A stretch of 64,000 bases of DNA from Pseudomonas sp. HS6 (GTDB lineage Bacteria; Pseudomonadota; Gammaproteobacteria; Pseudomonadales; Pseudomonadaceae): NCBI RefSeq assembly GCF_023375815.1, contig NZ_CP067412.1, positions 1,674,001 through 1,738,000 of the forward strand. The letters run 5' to 3'. A program made the position numbers and the translations under genes. Within the stretch, counting starts at the first letter, position 1. The number at the start of each line of letters is the position of its first letter. Shown here piece by piece: positions 52,760 through 61,439 of the stretch. A model generated the notes under the pieces. It searched no databases and had not been told where the DNA came from. It saw nothing but the letters and a program-made list of their open reading frames with translations.

Positions 52760-54364
52760 TCAGCGCGGACTTTCCGGTTTGTACCCCAGTCGCAGTCCAC
52801 CCCAATGCCTGCCCTTGATCATGATCGGCACCGACAAGTCGTGCATCAGCTCGCCGGTATCGCGGGTGTAGGTCTGCAATAGCACCGGTTGTTGATGGCT
52901 GCCGCAGCGAATGCCGGTGCGGTCGGCGAACTTGCGTTTGGTGCGGTTGTGCACGGTATCGGCCTGCACATCGCCGGTCAGCGGCTGGCTGAACACCTGA
53001 TTGTGGGTCGGTACATAACCTTGCTGCGTGCAGGCGATGGCGAACACCAGGCCTTCGTGCCGCGGCAGCAAGGGTTCCTGAATCGTCGGCAGCACCTGAT
53101 CGGTATAGCGGTCGAAACGGGTCTGAAACTTGGCAGGCTGGGTGTTCGGGATCGGCTGATACTGGCGGTCGAACAAGTCTTCGAGACTGATTCGCCCCTG
53201 TTCGACATCGGCCTCGAATCGCGCGGCGATCTGCCCCGCGCCTTCCCGGGCCAAGTCATAAATGCGCTGGTGATAGTCATCCAGACCGACTTCGGCCAGT
53301 CGCTCGCTGATGGTTTCCGCCTGCCCTTCCATCTGTACCGCCGCCTCGGCCAGGCGTCGGGTCTGCTGATCGCTGATCGCCAAATCGCTACGCATCTGCT
53401 CGATGGCGGTGAACAGACTGTCGAGTTGCTCACGGTTGGTCTCGGCACCCCGGGCGATTTCGCCGACCTGGGTTTCAACCCCGGCGGCCAGTCGCGCGAT
53501 GTTTTCCAGGTGCTGGCCGGTGTGTTCGACCTGCTCGACGCCCGTATGCAGATCGTCGGAGAGCTGGCGAATCTGCTCCACCACCTGCGCCGTACGTTGC
53601 TGAATGTCGGCAACCATCTCGCCCACTTCACCGGTGGCCGTCGCGGTACGAGCCGCCAAACCGCGCACCTCATCCGCCACCACCGCAAAACCGCGACCGT
53701 GCTCACCGGCCCGGGCCGCTTCGATGGCGGCGTTCAGCGCCAGAAGATTGGTCTGGCTGGCGATGGACTGAATCACCAGCGTCACGCGCTGAATATCATC
53801 GCTGCGCTGACTCAAGGCTTCGATCAACTCACGGCTGGCATTGGCACGCTGACTGAGTTGATGCATGCGCGAAATGGAATCGACCAGTTCGGTCCGCCCG
53901 GCCGCGCTGCTGTGGTGCGCCTCACTGGCAGCGCCCAATGCTTCACGACTGAGTTGGGAAGTGGCTTGTTCGGTGGCGATCATCACTTCGGCGTTGTTGA
54001 CGATCTGCGCGGCGGCGTCGAGTTGCGATTGCAGCTTGCCGGCCAATTCCTTGACGGAAAACGCCACCCCTGCGGCTGACAGAGCGTTATGACTGGTGGT
54101 GTAGGAAAGGTCGCGAGTCAGCTCGGACATCGCATTGCTGCTATCGACCGGTTGCGCATCGGGGACCGCCCGGGAGCGCAGGCGCGGCAACCAGACAATC
54201 AGCACCGCCAGCGGCATGCCCACGTACAACGGCCATTCGCCCAGGCTCATCCCGGCCAGCAACAGCATCAGGGCGATGCTTTGCAGGGTCGGCGTCAGCC
54301 AGCGATTCTTTGGCAAAACAACTGGTGCAGGCAGAGCCGCAACCAGAGATCCATCTCTCGTCAT
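52760..54364 (-). CDS. Methyl-accepting chemotaxis protein with C-terminal sensor-like region
   Basis: A 534-residue chemoreceptor. Two adjacent helices near residues 25-60 form a hairpin with almost no periplasmic loop, and there is no HAMP domain. The signalling domain follows, with the hairpin tip [20 protein letters not shown] and [15 protein letters not shown]. The last 180 residues form a separate cytoplasmic region ([48 protein letters not shown]) that resembles the ligand-binding C-terminus of certain Pseudomonas receptors. It probably senses an internal signal. Start ATG 54364. Confidence 0.87.
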   Translation of the reverse strand: MTRDGSLVAALPAPVVLPKNRWLTPTLQSIALMLLLAGMSLGEWPLYVGMPLAVLIVWLPRLRSRAVPDAQPVDSSNAMSELTRDLSYTTSHNALSAAGVAFSVKELAGKLQSQLDAAAQIVNNAEVMIATEQATSQLSREALGAASEAHHSSAAGRTELVDSISRMHQLSQRANASRELIEALSQRSDDIQRVTLVIQSIASQTNLLALNAAIEAARAGEHGRGFAVVADEVRGLAARTATATGEVGEMVADIQQRTAQVVEQIRQLSDDLHTGVEQVEHTGQHLENIARLAAGVETQVGEIARGAETNREQLDSLFTAIEQMRSDLAISDQQTRRLAEAAVQMEGQAETISERLAEVGLDDYHQRIYDLAREGAGQIAARFEADVEQGRISLEDLFDRQYQPIPNTQPAKFQTRFDRYTDQVLPTIQEPLLPRHEGLVFAIACTQQGYVPTHNQVFSQPLTGDVQADTVHNRTKRKFADRTGIRCGSHQQPVLLQTYTRDTGELMHDLSVPIMIKGRHWGGLRLGYKPESPR

Positions 54365-54501
54365 TTCGTTACCCCACGTTTGTTCTCATTGTTGTGGCTG
54401 CATTAAACGCCACTACAAGGCCATTATCCATGGTCCGTTAGTCGTGGGTCTGTGGCAGGTCAATGGAACGGTGCGGGGATTTCCGGCAGACGAGAAAAAG
54501 C

Positions 54502-54557
54502 AAAGATCGCAGCCTTCTGTAGCTTTAAATAAAAGCTGCAGAAGGCTGCGATCTTTT
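54502..54557. terminator. Long inverted repeat, terminator of the dksA-like gene
   Basis: AAAGATCGCAGCCTTCTGTA and TGCAGAAGGCTGCGATCTTT are inverted around a short AT loop, giving a stem of over 20 bp with one mismatch. Elements with this GATCGCAGCCTTC sequence are recurrent in pseudomonad genomes. It lies downstream of the dksA-like stop and likely terminates it. Confidence 0.75.
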
Positions 54558-54592
54558 CGCGACGACCCACACTGAAGGGGTCGCCTCAGGAA

Positions 54593-54997
54593 TCAGGCCT
54601 GACGCTGGTGCTTGTCGATCTGCTCGTGACGCTCTTGAGCTTCGATGCAGTACTTGGTGGTCGGGCTGATCAGCAGGCGTTTCAGGCCGATAGGCTCGCC
54701 GCTGTCGTCGCACCAGCCAAAGCTGTCTTCCTTGATGCGCTCAAGGGCCTGCTCGAGTTGAGGCAGCATGCGCTGGTCGCGATCGATCGCGTTCACCAGC
54801 CAGGTGCGCTCTTCTTCCACCGAGGCGGCGTCCGCCGGATCAGCCGGGGTATCCAGGCTCTCGATGGCAATACGGTTCTGCTCAATGCGCTCGTGGGTTT
54901 CGACTTTCATGTTCTGCAACAGCTCGCTGAAGAAAGCGTGTTGCTCGGCATTCATGTAGTCATCTGCCGGCATGGCCAGCAACTTGTCCTTTGTCAT
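54593..54997 (-). CDS. dksA2: DksA-family RNA polymerase-binding protein lacking two zinc-finger cysteines (DksA2-like)
   Basis: A 134-residue DksA/TraR protein. The coiled-coil region (about residues 15-95) ends in LVNAIDRDQRMLPQLEQALE and the C-terminal finger reads GWCDDSGEPIGLKRLLISPT then TKYCIEAQ. The four-cysteine zinc site of DksA is reduced to CxxS-x17-CxxA, as in the zinc-independent P. aeruginosa DksA2 (CxxT-x17-CxxA). DksA2 acts with ppGpp on RNA polymerase when zinc is scarce. ATG 54997 gives the family N-terminus (MTKDKLLAMP). I see no Zur-type box in the upstream region, unlike the classic dksA2. Confidence 0.85.
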   Translation of the reverse strand: MTKDKLLAMPADDYMNAEQHAFFSELLQNMKVETHERIEQNRIAIESLDTPADPADAASVEEERTWLVNAIDRDQRMLPQLEQALERIKEDSFGWCDDSGEPIGLKRLLISPTTKYCIEAQERHEQIDKHQRQA

Positions 54998-55407
54998 TGA
55001 TATCTCTATAAAAAAACGTGCATTAAGGCGAAATAGGGAGCGTTCCGGTGAACCGTCTGCGGTCATCGGAAAGGCATCGTTTATTGCAAACGCCACCCGG
55101 CACTCAATTTACGAAGGGGCGGCAGTCTAAGGCCCGTTTGAGGCCTCAGCAACTGTAAATACAGGGAATTTGTCCGACAAAGCCCGGAAAGTGCTCTGAC
55201 ACAGGCTTCACGGCGGTCATCGGAGTGCGTTTATAGCAAGAAATTCAGTCGAGCGGCTGTATATAGAAGACAAACGGCGGATGAGCGGCGCTTTGTCGCA
55301 TTTCTTTACAAACGCCAACGGCAAAACCAGCTCGCTCTCAGGACTGACAATCTTCCCAACCTCAGCTACGTTATGCCCTCCCCCGGTTCGACTTGAAGGA
55401 ACGCGTC
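54998..55407. other. Divergent intergenic region between dksA-like gene and GST
   Basis: 410 bases with no reliable gene. It contains AT-rich promoter-like patches near 55000-55020 and 55225-55265, and no palindrome matching a Zur site (GTTATAnnATAACA) was seen. One plus-strand frame reads through into the GST region but has no ribosome binding site. Confidence 0.4.
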
Positions 55408-56013
55408 ATGAAACTGATCGGCATGCTGGACTCCCCTTACGTGCGCCGCGTGGCGATCTCCGCCAAGTGTCTGGGGATCGAACTGGAACACGACCCGGTG
55501 TCGGTGTTCCGCCACTTCGAGCGATTCCAGCAGATCAACCCGGTGGTCAAAGCGCCAACCCTGGTCCTCGACGACGGCGAAGTGCTGATCGACTCGACGC
55601 TGATTCTCGACTACCTCGAAGCCCTGTCCGGCAAAACCCTGCTGCCCACCGACCTGTCGCAACGGGTAAAAGCCCTGCGCCTGATCGGCCTCGGCCTCGC
55701 CGCCTGCGAAAAAGCCGTGCAGCTCTACTACGAACGCAACCTGCGCCCGGCCGACATTCAATACCAGCCGTGGGTCGAACGCGTCGAAGGCCAACTCGCC
55801 GCCGCCTTCACCGCTCTCGAACACGAATTGCAAAAACACCCATTGCCCACCGGCGGCACTCTCCAGCAGGACGGCATCACCCTCGCCGTCGCCTGGAGCT
55901 TCACCGGCCTCGTCGTCCCCGACCAGATCGACGCCCAACGCTTCCCGCGCATCGCCCAATACACCGCGTACGCCGAAGGCCTCCAAGCACTCATCAGCAC
56001 CCCGATGACCTGA
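55408..56013 (+). CDS. Glutathione S-transferase
   Basis: A 201-residue GST with an N-terminal thioredoxin-like domain (MKLIGMLDSPYVRRVAISAK; PTLVLDDGEVLIDSTLILDY, cis-proline and glutathione-binding D-S) and an all-helical C-terminal domain. Ser9 in DSPYVRR is the likely active-site residue for a bacterial GST of this type. AAGGA precedes ATG 55408. The stop is two bases before the DNA alkylation repair gene start, so both are cotranscribed and could be involved in electrophile defence. Confidence 0.9.
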   Translation: MKLIGMLDSPYVRRVAISAKCLGIELEHDPVSVFRHFERFQQINPVVKAPTLVLDDGEVLIDSTLILDYLEALSGKTLLPTDLSQRVKALRLIGLGLAACEKAVQLYYERNLRPADIQYQPWVERVEGQLAAAFTALEHELQKHPLPTGGTLQQDGITLAVAWSFTGLVVPDQIDAQRFPRIAQYTAYAEGLQALISTPMT

Positions 56014-56015
56014 CC

Positions 56016-57122
56016 ATGAGCACCACCGAAACCGCCGCCCCGGCCCTGAAAGAAATCTTCAACGCCGAACGCCTGCAACACATCGCTACAGAAATGAGCG
56101 CCGTGTACCCGGCGTTCAAGACCAAGGCCTTTCTCAAACACGCCAACAACGGCCTCGCCGACCTCTCCGTGATGCAACGCATGGCCCGCGTCAGCGAAAG
56201 CCTGCACGCCGTGCTGCCACTGGACTACGAAGATTCCCTCGCCGTCCTGCGCGAACTCGCCCCGCGCCTGAACAGCGGCTTCGTCAGCATGAGCCTGCCG
56301 CACTACGTCGCCATCTACGGCGCGCACGCGTTCGACACATCCATGGAAGCCCTTAAGTACTTCACCACCTTCGGCTCCTCCGAATTCGCCATCCGCCACT
56401 TCCTGCGCAGCGACCTGGAGCGCTCGCTGGAACTGATGCACGATTGGGCACGAGACGAAAACCACCATGTCAGAAGACTCGCCAGCGAAGGCAGCCGCCC
56501 ACGCCTGCCATGGTCGTTTCGGCTGGAACCGGTGCAGGCTGATCCGCGCTTGGCCTCCGGGATTCTTGATCGGTTGAAGGCCGATGAGAGTTTGTACGTG
56601 CGCAAGTCCGTGGCGAATCATTTGAATGACGTGACCAAGGAACATCCGGAGTGGGTGTTGGATACGGTTGAGGGGTGGTCACTGGAGAACAAGCACACGG
56701 CTTGGATTGCGAAACATGCGTTGCGGAGCTTGATCAAACAGGGGGATTTGCGGGCGCTGACTGTTATCGGTGCTGGGGCCAAGGCTGAGGTTGAGTTGCT
56801 GGACGTGAAGGTTGAACCGGCGGTTGTGCGGCTTGGGGAGACGATCTCTTTGTCGTTTACGGTGCGGTCGTTGGTGCCGGTGGAACAGCGGTTGGTGATT
56901 GACTATGCGATTGACTATGTGAAGGCGAATGGCGGGACTTCGGCCAAGGTTTTCAAGTTGAAGACTTTGGTGTTGGCGGGGTTTGGGAGTGAGGTGGTGA
57001 TGCGGCGACAGGTGATTAAGGATTTCACTACGAGGAAGCATTATGCGGGGGAGCATGCGGTGCATGTAACGATTAATGGGGAAGCATTAGCGAATACGGC
57101 TTTCTCCATTATTGCCGAATAG
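56016..57122 (+). CDS. DNA alkylation repair protein (HEAT-like repeat DNA glycosylase family)
   Basis: A 368-residue AlkC/AlkD-like protein. The N-terminal 260 residues show HEAT-type helical repeats (HFLRSDLERSLELMHDWARD; DENHHVRRLASEGSRPRLPW with SRPRLPWS typical of AlkC; AWIAKHALRSLIKQGD), followed by an Ig-like C-terminal beta domain (KVEPAVVRLGETISLSFTVR), which marks the AlkC type. It would excise alkylated bases such as 3-methyladenine. It is cotranscribed with a GST. Base use changes within the gene: C-ending codons in the first half, G/T-rich after about 56510. Confidence 0.9.
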   Translation: MSTTETAAPALKEIFNAERLQHIATEMSAVYPAFKTKAFLKHANNGLADLSVMQRMARVSESLHAVLPLDYEDSLAVLRELAPRLNSGFVSMSLPHYVAIYGAHAFDTSMEALKYFTTFGSSEFAIRHFLRSDLERSLELMHDWARDENHHVRRLASEGSRPRLPWSFRLEPVQADPRLASGILDRLKADESLYVRKSVANHLNDVTKEHPEWVLDTVEGWSLENKHTAWIAKHALRSLIKQGDLRALTVIGAGAKAEVELLDVKVEPAVVRLGETISLSFTVRSLVPVEQRLVIDYAIDYVKANGGTSAKVFKLKTLVLAGFGSEVVMRRQVIKDFTTRKHYAGEHAVHVTINGEALANTAFSIIAE

Positions 57123-57240
57123 CGCCGCATGACTATAATTACAGAGCAATCGCCTAATTGAAATATCTGCTGCGCAACACCAGACAAATCATTTATATAG
57201 GCGCCATTCCCCCACAAAATCCTCTGTAACTGGTGTCAGA

Positions 57241-58014
57241 ATGCGCAAACCAATATTTGCAACCTACCTCATCATTGCTTCATTTTCGGTGCTTGCCGAA
57301 AGCGCTCCTACAGTGGGAATTGTCTACAACACAAAAGAGACCAACTCCATCACCTTTCGCTGCACATCAATTGAAACATCAACCATTGAATGCGCCTTCG
57401 TTCAAACTCGAGTCCTACCAGCTTTCAAAGTAGAAAACATAGAAAAAAGCATCGAAAATGCCCGCAACGAATTCAAGCAAGGCATAAAATTAACAAAAAA
57501 AGACTGCATCCAATACAACGAAATTTTTACAGACTTAAAAAACAAAGAAAGCACACAACAAAACAAAACATCGAAAGCCACCGCCAAAACAGAGTACGAA
57601 GATGATATATCATCCCTAAAAGCCGTATTGGCATTCTGTGCAAAATCAACCGAGGAAAATTTTATTGAGATTGCAAAGTTAAATTACAGTAAATTATCTA
57701 GGACCTGCCGAGCCAGCTCCAATACCTTTGTACAAAACTACAAACTATTACCCGAAACGGGCGTTTGGATTGCCGACAGTAACCCTGTAGGAGATTGCGG
57801 CATCGTTGACCTATCGAGATTCGAGTCAGATAAAAGCTTAGGCAAAAATTTCACAGGGTGGAGTTTTATATCAAAAAAAGCGATTACAAATCCTAAAGGA
57901 ACGTTATTTCTTGGCCAGCCTTGCAGTGGCCTAGATGAATCAGAGTACATTTTTAACTGGCGAAATATAACTTGGCCAATGCAGTGCGACTATATAGAGT
58001 TTTCACCAATTTGA
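57241..58014 (+). CDS. AT-rich secreted protein, unknown function
   Basis: A 257-residue protein with a signal peptide (MRKPIFATYLIIASFSVLAE) and five or more cysteines in the mature part, suggesting disulfides. Most of the gene is rich in A and T (codons AAA, ATT and similar) compared with its GC-rich neighbours, which indicates recent transfer. A Glu/Lys-rich helical stretch near residues 100-130 is low complexity. I recognise no family. It opens the accessory patch that also carries the phospholipase effector. Confidence 0.75.
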   Translation: MRKPIFATYLIIASFSVLAESAPTVGIVYNTKETNSITFRCTSIETSTIECAFVQTRVLPAFKVENIEKSIENARNEFKQGIKLTKKDCIQYNEIFTDLKNKESTQQNKTSKATAKTEYEDDISSLKAVLAFCAKSTEENFIEIAKLNYSKLSRTCRASSNTFVQNYKLLPETGVWIADSNPVGDCGIVDLSRFESDKSLGKNFTGWSFISKKAITNPKGTLFLGQPCSGLDESEYIFNWRNITWPMQCDYIEFSPI

Positions 58015-58101
58015 ATGACCGCAAAAAAAGATATTCTTACGCCCCTCCTTGCGACTGTTCCACAGTTCTACTACGAGGCCGACTTCAGGCGGGATAGAAT
58101 G

Positions 58102-58305
58102 TCAAACCATCAAGATCAATCTCGGCATACCCCCCACATCCTCCTTGTAAAGCAAGACCCTGCACACTCCCAGTTCGGATCGTAAGAATTCGACAAGCTT
58201 TCCAAGTTTTTCGTTTTTAGACATTGAAGTCGGACGCACTACCGTGGCCTGTCCGGGCTCGTCATCGTAAACCCTAACCAGAAACACATCATCTCCGCTC
58301 TGCAT
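58102..58305 (-). pseudogene. Remnant of a small protein gene, start region unclear
   Basis: The 67 codons from ATG 58305 read well (MQSGDDVFLVRVYDDEPGQA ...), and the same frame remains protein-like upstream (RFDDIDHDLGYEYRGYNYD) to about 58400, but no ATG, GTG or TTG precedes it there and there is no ribosome binding site at 58305. A lost start or a nearby frameshift is suspected. It lies between the AT-rich gene and the DUF2931 pair and may be a decayed immunity or accessory gene. Confidence 0.45.
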
Positions 58306-58414
58306 GTCGTAGTTATAACCACGGTATTCATATCCGAGGTCATGGTCGATATCATCAAAGCGAGTAGATTTGGATATTCGGACAGATTTATTTTTCCTTC
58401 CAAACCTTTAAGAA

Positions 58415-59071
58415 TTACCAACTGCCATATGGAATACCAAACTTCTCAATATAGCGCTTAGCTTTTTCATTAACCGGATATGCGTAACGCCCTTGATTCT
58501 TGCCTTGACTTGGACCCAGCGGTTCAATCTCAGCTTGCGCCCTTGCCACCTTGACCGGGTGATGACAAGCATCTCTAACCCACACTTGCACAACTCCGCC
58601 CGGCGCCAACCCCAGATAAACCGAAGAAATATAGGTAGCCGTTTGCTCTGGCGTTTTCGCGCATCGCTGGTTGACCGACGTCAGCATCAGTTGCCTGGCT
58701 TCCTCGGGTATGTCCACCCAAACACGATAGGTTTGTGGCTCTACGATAGATTGCCAGCGAACGAAGATTCGTTTGGGAAGATCCGCGCCTACCACTGCTT
58801 TCGCAGAACTACCTACGCCGTGCCAACCTTTGGCGGACTCTGTGCCATCCTCTGGTTGCCCGCCCGACGCCGATCCCGAGCCTGTGTGCAGGAACGTTCT
58901 TCCTTTGATGTCTTCCACAGAAGTGTCTTCCACCCAGACTTTCATGTAGCGAGGTTCGGTAAAGCCGAGCTCCCACCATTCGGACTTGGGATCATTTTTG
59001 CCTGACAATGGATCAGTCAAATGACAACCAGCAATCAACAGCACGCATAGGACACTTACGAATTGCCTCAT
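58415..59071 (-). CDS. DUF2931 lipoprotein, second copy (candidate immunity protein)
   Basis: A 218-residue lipoprotein with lipobox LLIAGC (Cys near residue 16). It is a close paralogue of the next upstream gene: both share SGKNDPKSEWWEL near the start and LGPSQGKNQGRYAYPV and RYIEKFGIPYGSW at the end. DUF2931 proteins often stand beside type VI lipase effectors. Being anchored in the envelope, it would block the phospholipase in the periplasm. ATG 59071 begins the signal peptide; further upstream codons come from the intergenic gap. Confidence 0.8.
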   Translation of the reverse strand: MRQFVSVLCVLLIAGCHLTDPLSGKNDPKSEWWELGFTEPRYMKVWVEDTSVEDIKGRTFLHTGSGSASGGQPEDGTESAKGWHGVGSSAKAVVGADLPKRIFVRWQSIVEPQTYRVWVDIPEEARQLMLTSVNQRCAKTPEQTATYISSVYLGLAPGGVVQVWVRDACHHPVKVARAQAEIEPLGPSQGKNQGRYAYPVNEKAKRYIEKFGIPYGSW

Positions 59072-59081
59072 GTGCTGACAG

Positions 59082-59738
59082 TTACCAACTGCCGTACGGA
59101 ATGCCAAATTTCTCGATGTAGCGTTGCGACCTTTCACTGACCGGATAAGCGTAACGTCCTTGGTTCTTACCCTGACTCGGGCCTAGCGTCTCGATCTCTG
59201 CTTGCGCCCGAGCGATTTTGATCGCCTTATGACACGAGTCTTTAACCCACGCCTGCACCACCCCACCAGGCGCCAGCCCCAAGTAGACCGACGCCATAAA
59301 CCGCGCCTCTCGTTCAGGTGTTTGCGGGCAACGTTTGCTGGTGGATTCCACCATCAATTGCCTGGCGTGTTCCGGAATATCCACCCAGGCTTGCCAAGTT
59401 TTCTTTTCAACGATTGACTGCCATCGAACATATATCCGAACGGGAAGATTGGCACCCACCACTCGTTTTCCGCTGCCGTCCACGATTGACCAGCCGCGGG
59501 CCGACTCGGTGCCGTCCTCAGGCTCACCACCAGCTGCGGAGCCGCCATTGGCCTTGAAGTAGACCTTGCCGTTAACGTCCTGCACAGAGCTGTCCTCCAC
59601 CCAAACCTGCATGTAATCAGGCTCAATGAACGCCAACTCCCACCATTCGGATTTGGGGTCGTTTTTGCCTGATAGCGAGACAGCGGACTGGCAGCCAGCC
59701 ACGAACAACGCGCAAAACAGGGTGACGAGTAATTTCAT
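59082..59738 (-). CDS. DUF2931 lipoprotein, first copy (candidate immunity protein)
   Basis: A 218-residue lipoprotein with signal peptide MKLLVTLFCALFVAGC. It begins on the last base of the upstream DUF2235 effector stop codon (TAATG), a tight coupling that fits an effector-immunity pair. Its sequence closely follows that of the downstream paralogue, so a local duplication occurred. The protein is predicted to sit in the periplasm as a beta-rich domain. Specific neutralisation is inferred, not shown. Confidence 0.82.
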   Translation of the reverse strand: MKLLVTLFCALFVAGCQSAVSLSGKNDPKSEWWELAFIEPDYMQVWVEDSSVQDVNGKVYFKANGGSAAGGEPEDGTESARGWSIVDGSGKRVVGANLPVRIYVRWQSIVEKKTWQAWVDIPEHARQLMVESTSKRCPQTPEREARFMASVYLGLAPGGVVQAWVKDSCHKAIKIARAQAEIETLGPSQGKNQGRYAYPVSERSQRYIEKFGIPYGSW

Positions 59739-61279
59739 TACCAGAGCGTCCAGTCAGGTACGTGAGGATGTTGTACGCGAATCGAGTCTGCGGTAGGAGC
59801 ATTGATGTAGACCGCTCTCATTCCACTGCCGTCTCTGCGCCCAAGTGGATGGTTCCAGTTTGCGGACGTGTGAATGTACTTCAGTTTCAACAGCTTTTCT
59901 TCTTGCGGAGTGACGCTGTAGTCGCCTGCCAAGAACCGATCACACGATGTTTGAAGCTCTGAAGGAACAGCCAGCTCAGGTGTATCCGGGATGTCTTTAA
60001 AGCGGACGCCCTTCTCCTTCGCCAACTGGTGCATCAAGCGCAGGTACACCCGGGAGAGCATGCCACTCACTGGACGTTTTAGTTGGACGGCGGCGTACAC
60101 GCGCTTTAGGCGTGGACTGAGCCGATCGTCTATTGCATTCGGCAAGGGCAGCGCGGGGGGTGTGACAATTTCCAGCATTTCCTCAGGCCAGCCTTTGGCG
60201 AGCAACTGATCCTTTACTATCTCTGCATCACGGTAAATCGAAGTTGTCAAAACATCAGTATGATGCGACACGTCCAGGCTTTGCATTGGACTGACAAGCA
60301 CATTCTCTTGTGCTTCTTCGAGGTAACCACCACCAAGGTCGGAATGAACTCCCGGTAAAACGATTTCCAGGTGATCAGGTTTGACGCGACTCAAAGCGAA
60401 ATTCGCCCGGCATTCATCGCGGGCAGTCAGCTGGACGACATCAGTGAAATAGCGACGATCCAGGTACAACCTTATGCCAGTGGCAACAGGGCTTTTGATA
60501 TTGCCCAAATTCGACCATCCGGCAATCGAGGGTACGGTGTCGAACAGACCAATGAAGCCCATATTGATGCTGCTTTTGTATTGATCATTGAAAGTAGAAC
60601 TAAACCCCCCCGCACTACTGCGCATCACATCCCCGAGAGGGCCCTGTTCTCCACGTGCAATTTCATTGGCAAAATGCCGAGCGGCAGCAGCTCCACGGCT
60701 GAAACCGAACGTATCGAATGTCAGAGAAGTAATTTCGCTGTCAGGATGGCTAGCCAGTATCCCCTCAGTACGCAGTTTGATCTCTGAAAACGAAAGCTGA
60801 ACACGACCTGCAACACCCGTCTCACCTCGACCAGTACCAGCCCCAAGCGTGCTGTCCTCCATGCCTGAGCGAGTACCGATCCCCTCGACATACACCATGC
60901 GGAAGGCTTGCTTCTGCGAACCCTCGCCTTCGGCTTTCTGAGGTGCGTAGTACAAGTCACTCAGTTTCTGCACATTGCTGGTGTCGTTACCGTAGCTGCT
61001 GTCCGGATCTTTCATGAACGGCTTGCAACTGGCATCAATGTCTTGAGCAGCAATGGGATGATGGGCACCGCAAAGTAACCCCGCGGCAGCGTTATTGGCA
61101 TTATTCCCAGTACCATCGAAGAAAACTCCGATCCGCAGGGCAATGCCAATTTTTTCACGTGCCGATGCAGGCTCTTTCCCGTGTTTCTCATACTCAGCCC
61201 AACGCTGGGCGTGAATATCGACGGGTTTGGTGCCTGTGTTGCGGAAATTTTTGGGCGGGTTGGGAACGTAGCCACTCAA
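59738..61279 (-). CDS. DUF2235 alpha/beta-hydrolase, Tle1-like type VI phospholipase effector
   Basis: About 513 residues starting at TTG 61279. Conserved DUF2235 features: FFDGTGNN near residue 53, the nucleophile motif GFSRG (Ser194), FIGLFDTVPS (Asp247) and LPGVHSDLGGGY (His312). These mark the T6SS phospholipase (Tle) superfamily, which hydrolyses membrane phospholipids of rival cells. No vgrG, PAAR or tssA-type gene is visible here, so delivery must depend on genes elsewhere. An earlier ATG at 61399 gives an arginine/proline-rich extension that looks non-coding. AAGGA lies nine bases before the TTG. Confidence 0.85.
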   Translation of the reverse strand: MSGYVPNPPKNFRNTGTKPVDIHAQRWAEYEKHGKEPASAREKIGIALRIGVFFDGTGNNANNAAAGLLCGAHHPIAAQDIDASCKPFMKDPDSSYGNDTSNVQKLSDLYYAPQKAEGEGSQKQAFRMVYVEGIGTRSGMEDSTLGAGTGRGETGVAGRVQLSFSEIKLRTEGILASHPDSEITSLTFDTFGFSRGAAAARHFANEIARGEQGPLGDVMRSSAGGFSSTFNDQYKSSINMGFIGLFDTVPSIAGWSNLGNIKSPVATGIRLYLDRRYFTDVVQLTARDECRANFALSRVKPDHLEIVLPGVHSDLGGGYLEEAQENVLVSPMQSLDVSHHTDVLTTSIYRDAEIVKDQLLAKGWPEEMLEIVTPPALPLPNAIDDRLSPRLKRVYAAVQLKRPVSGMLSRVYLRLMHQLAKEKGVRFKDIPDTPELAVPSELQTSCDRFLAGDYSVTPQEEKLLKLKYIHTSANWNHPLGRRDGSGMRAVYINAPTADSIRVQHPHVPDWTLW

Positions 61280-61439
61280 TCCTTGATTCCTTGTTCTGAT
61301 CCTTTGAGAACGGACCGGAGGGTGACAGTCGAAGCGAGGTGACGCAAGGCGTGGCCCTGTGCCAGCGCTTGGCTTCCTGCAATGGTGGCGCCACGCCATG
61401 AATGTTAAGGTTCAGCCTCAAAATCACGGACGACACCTC

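Noticed and set aside
54998..55400. Zur-type operator for the dksA2-like gene
   Set aside because: No GTTATAnnATAACA-like palindrome was found in the upstream region.
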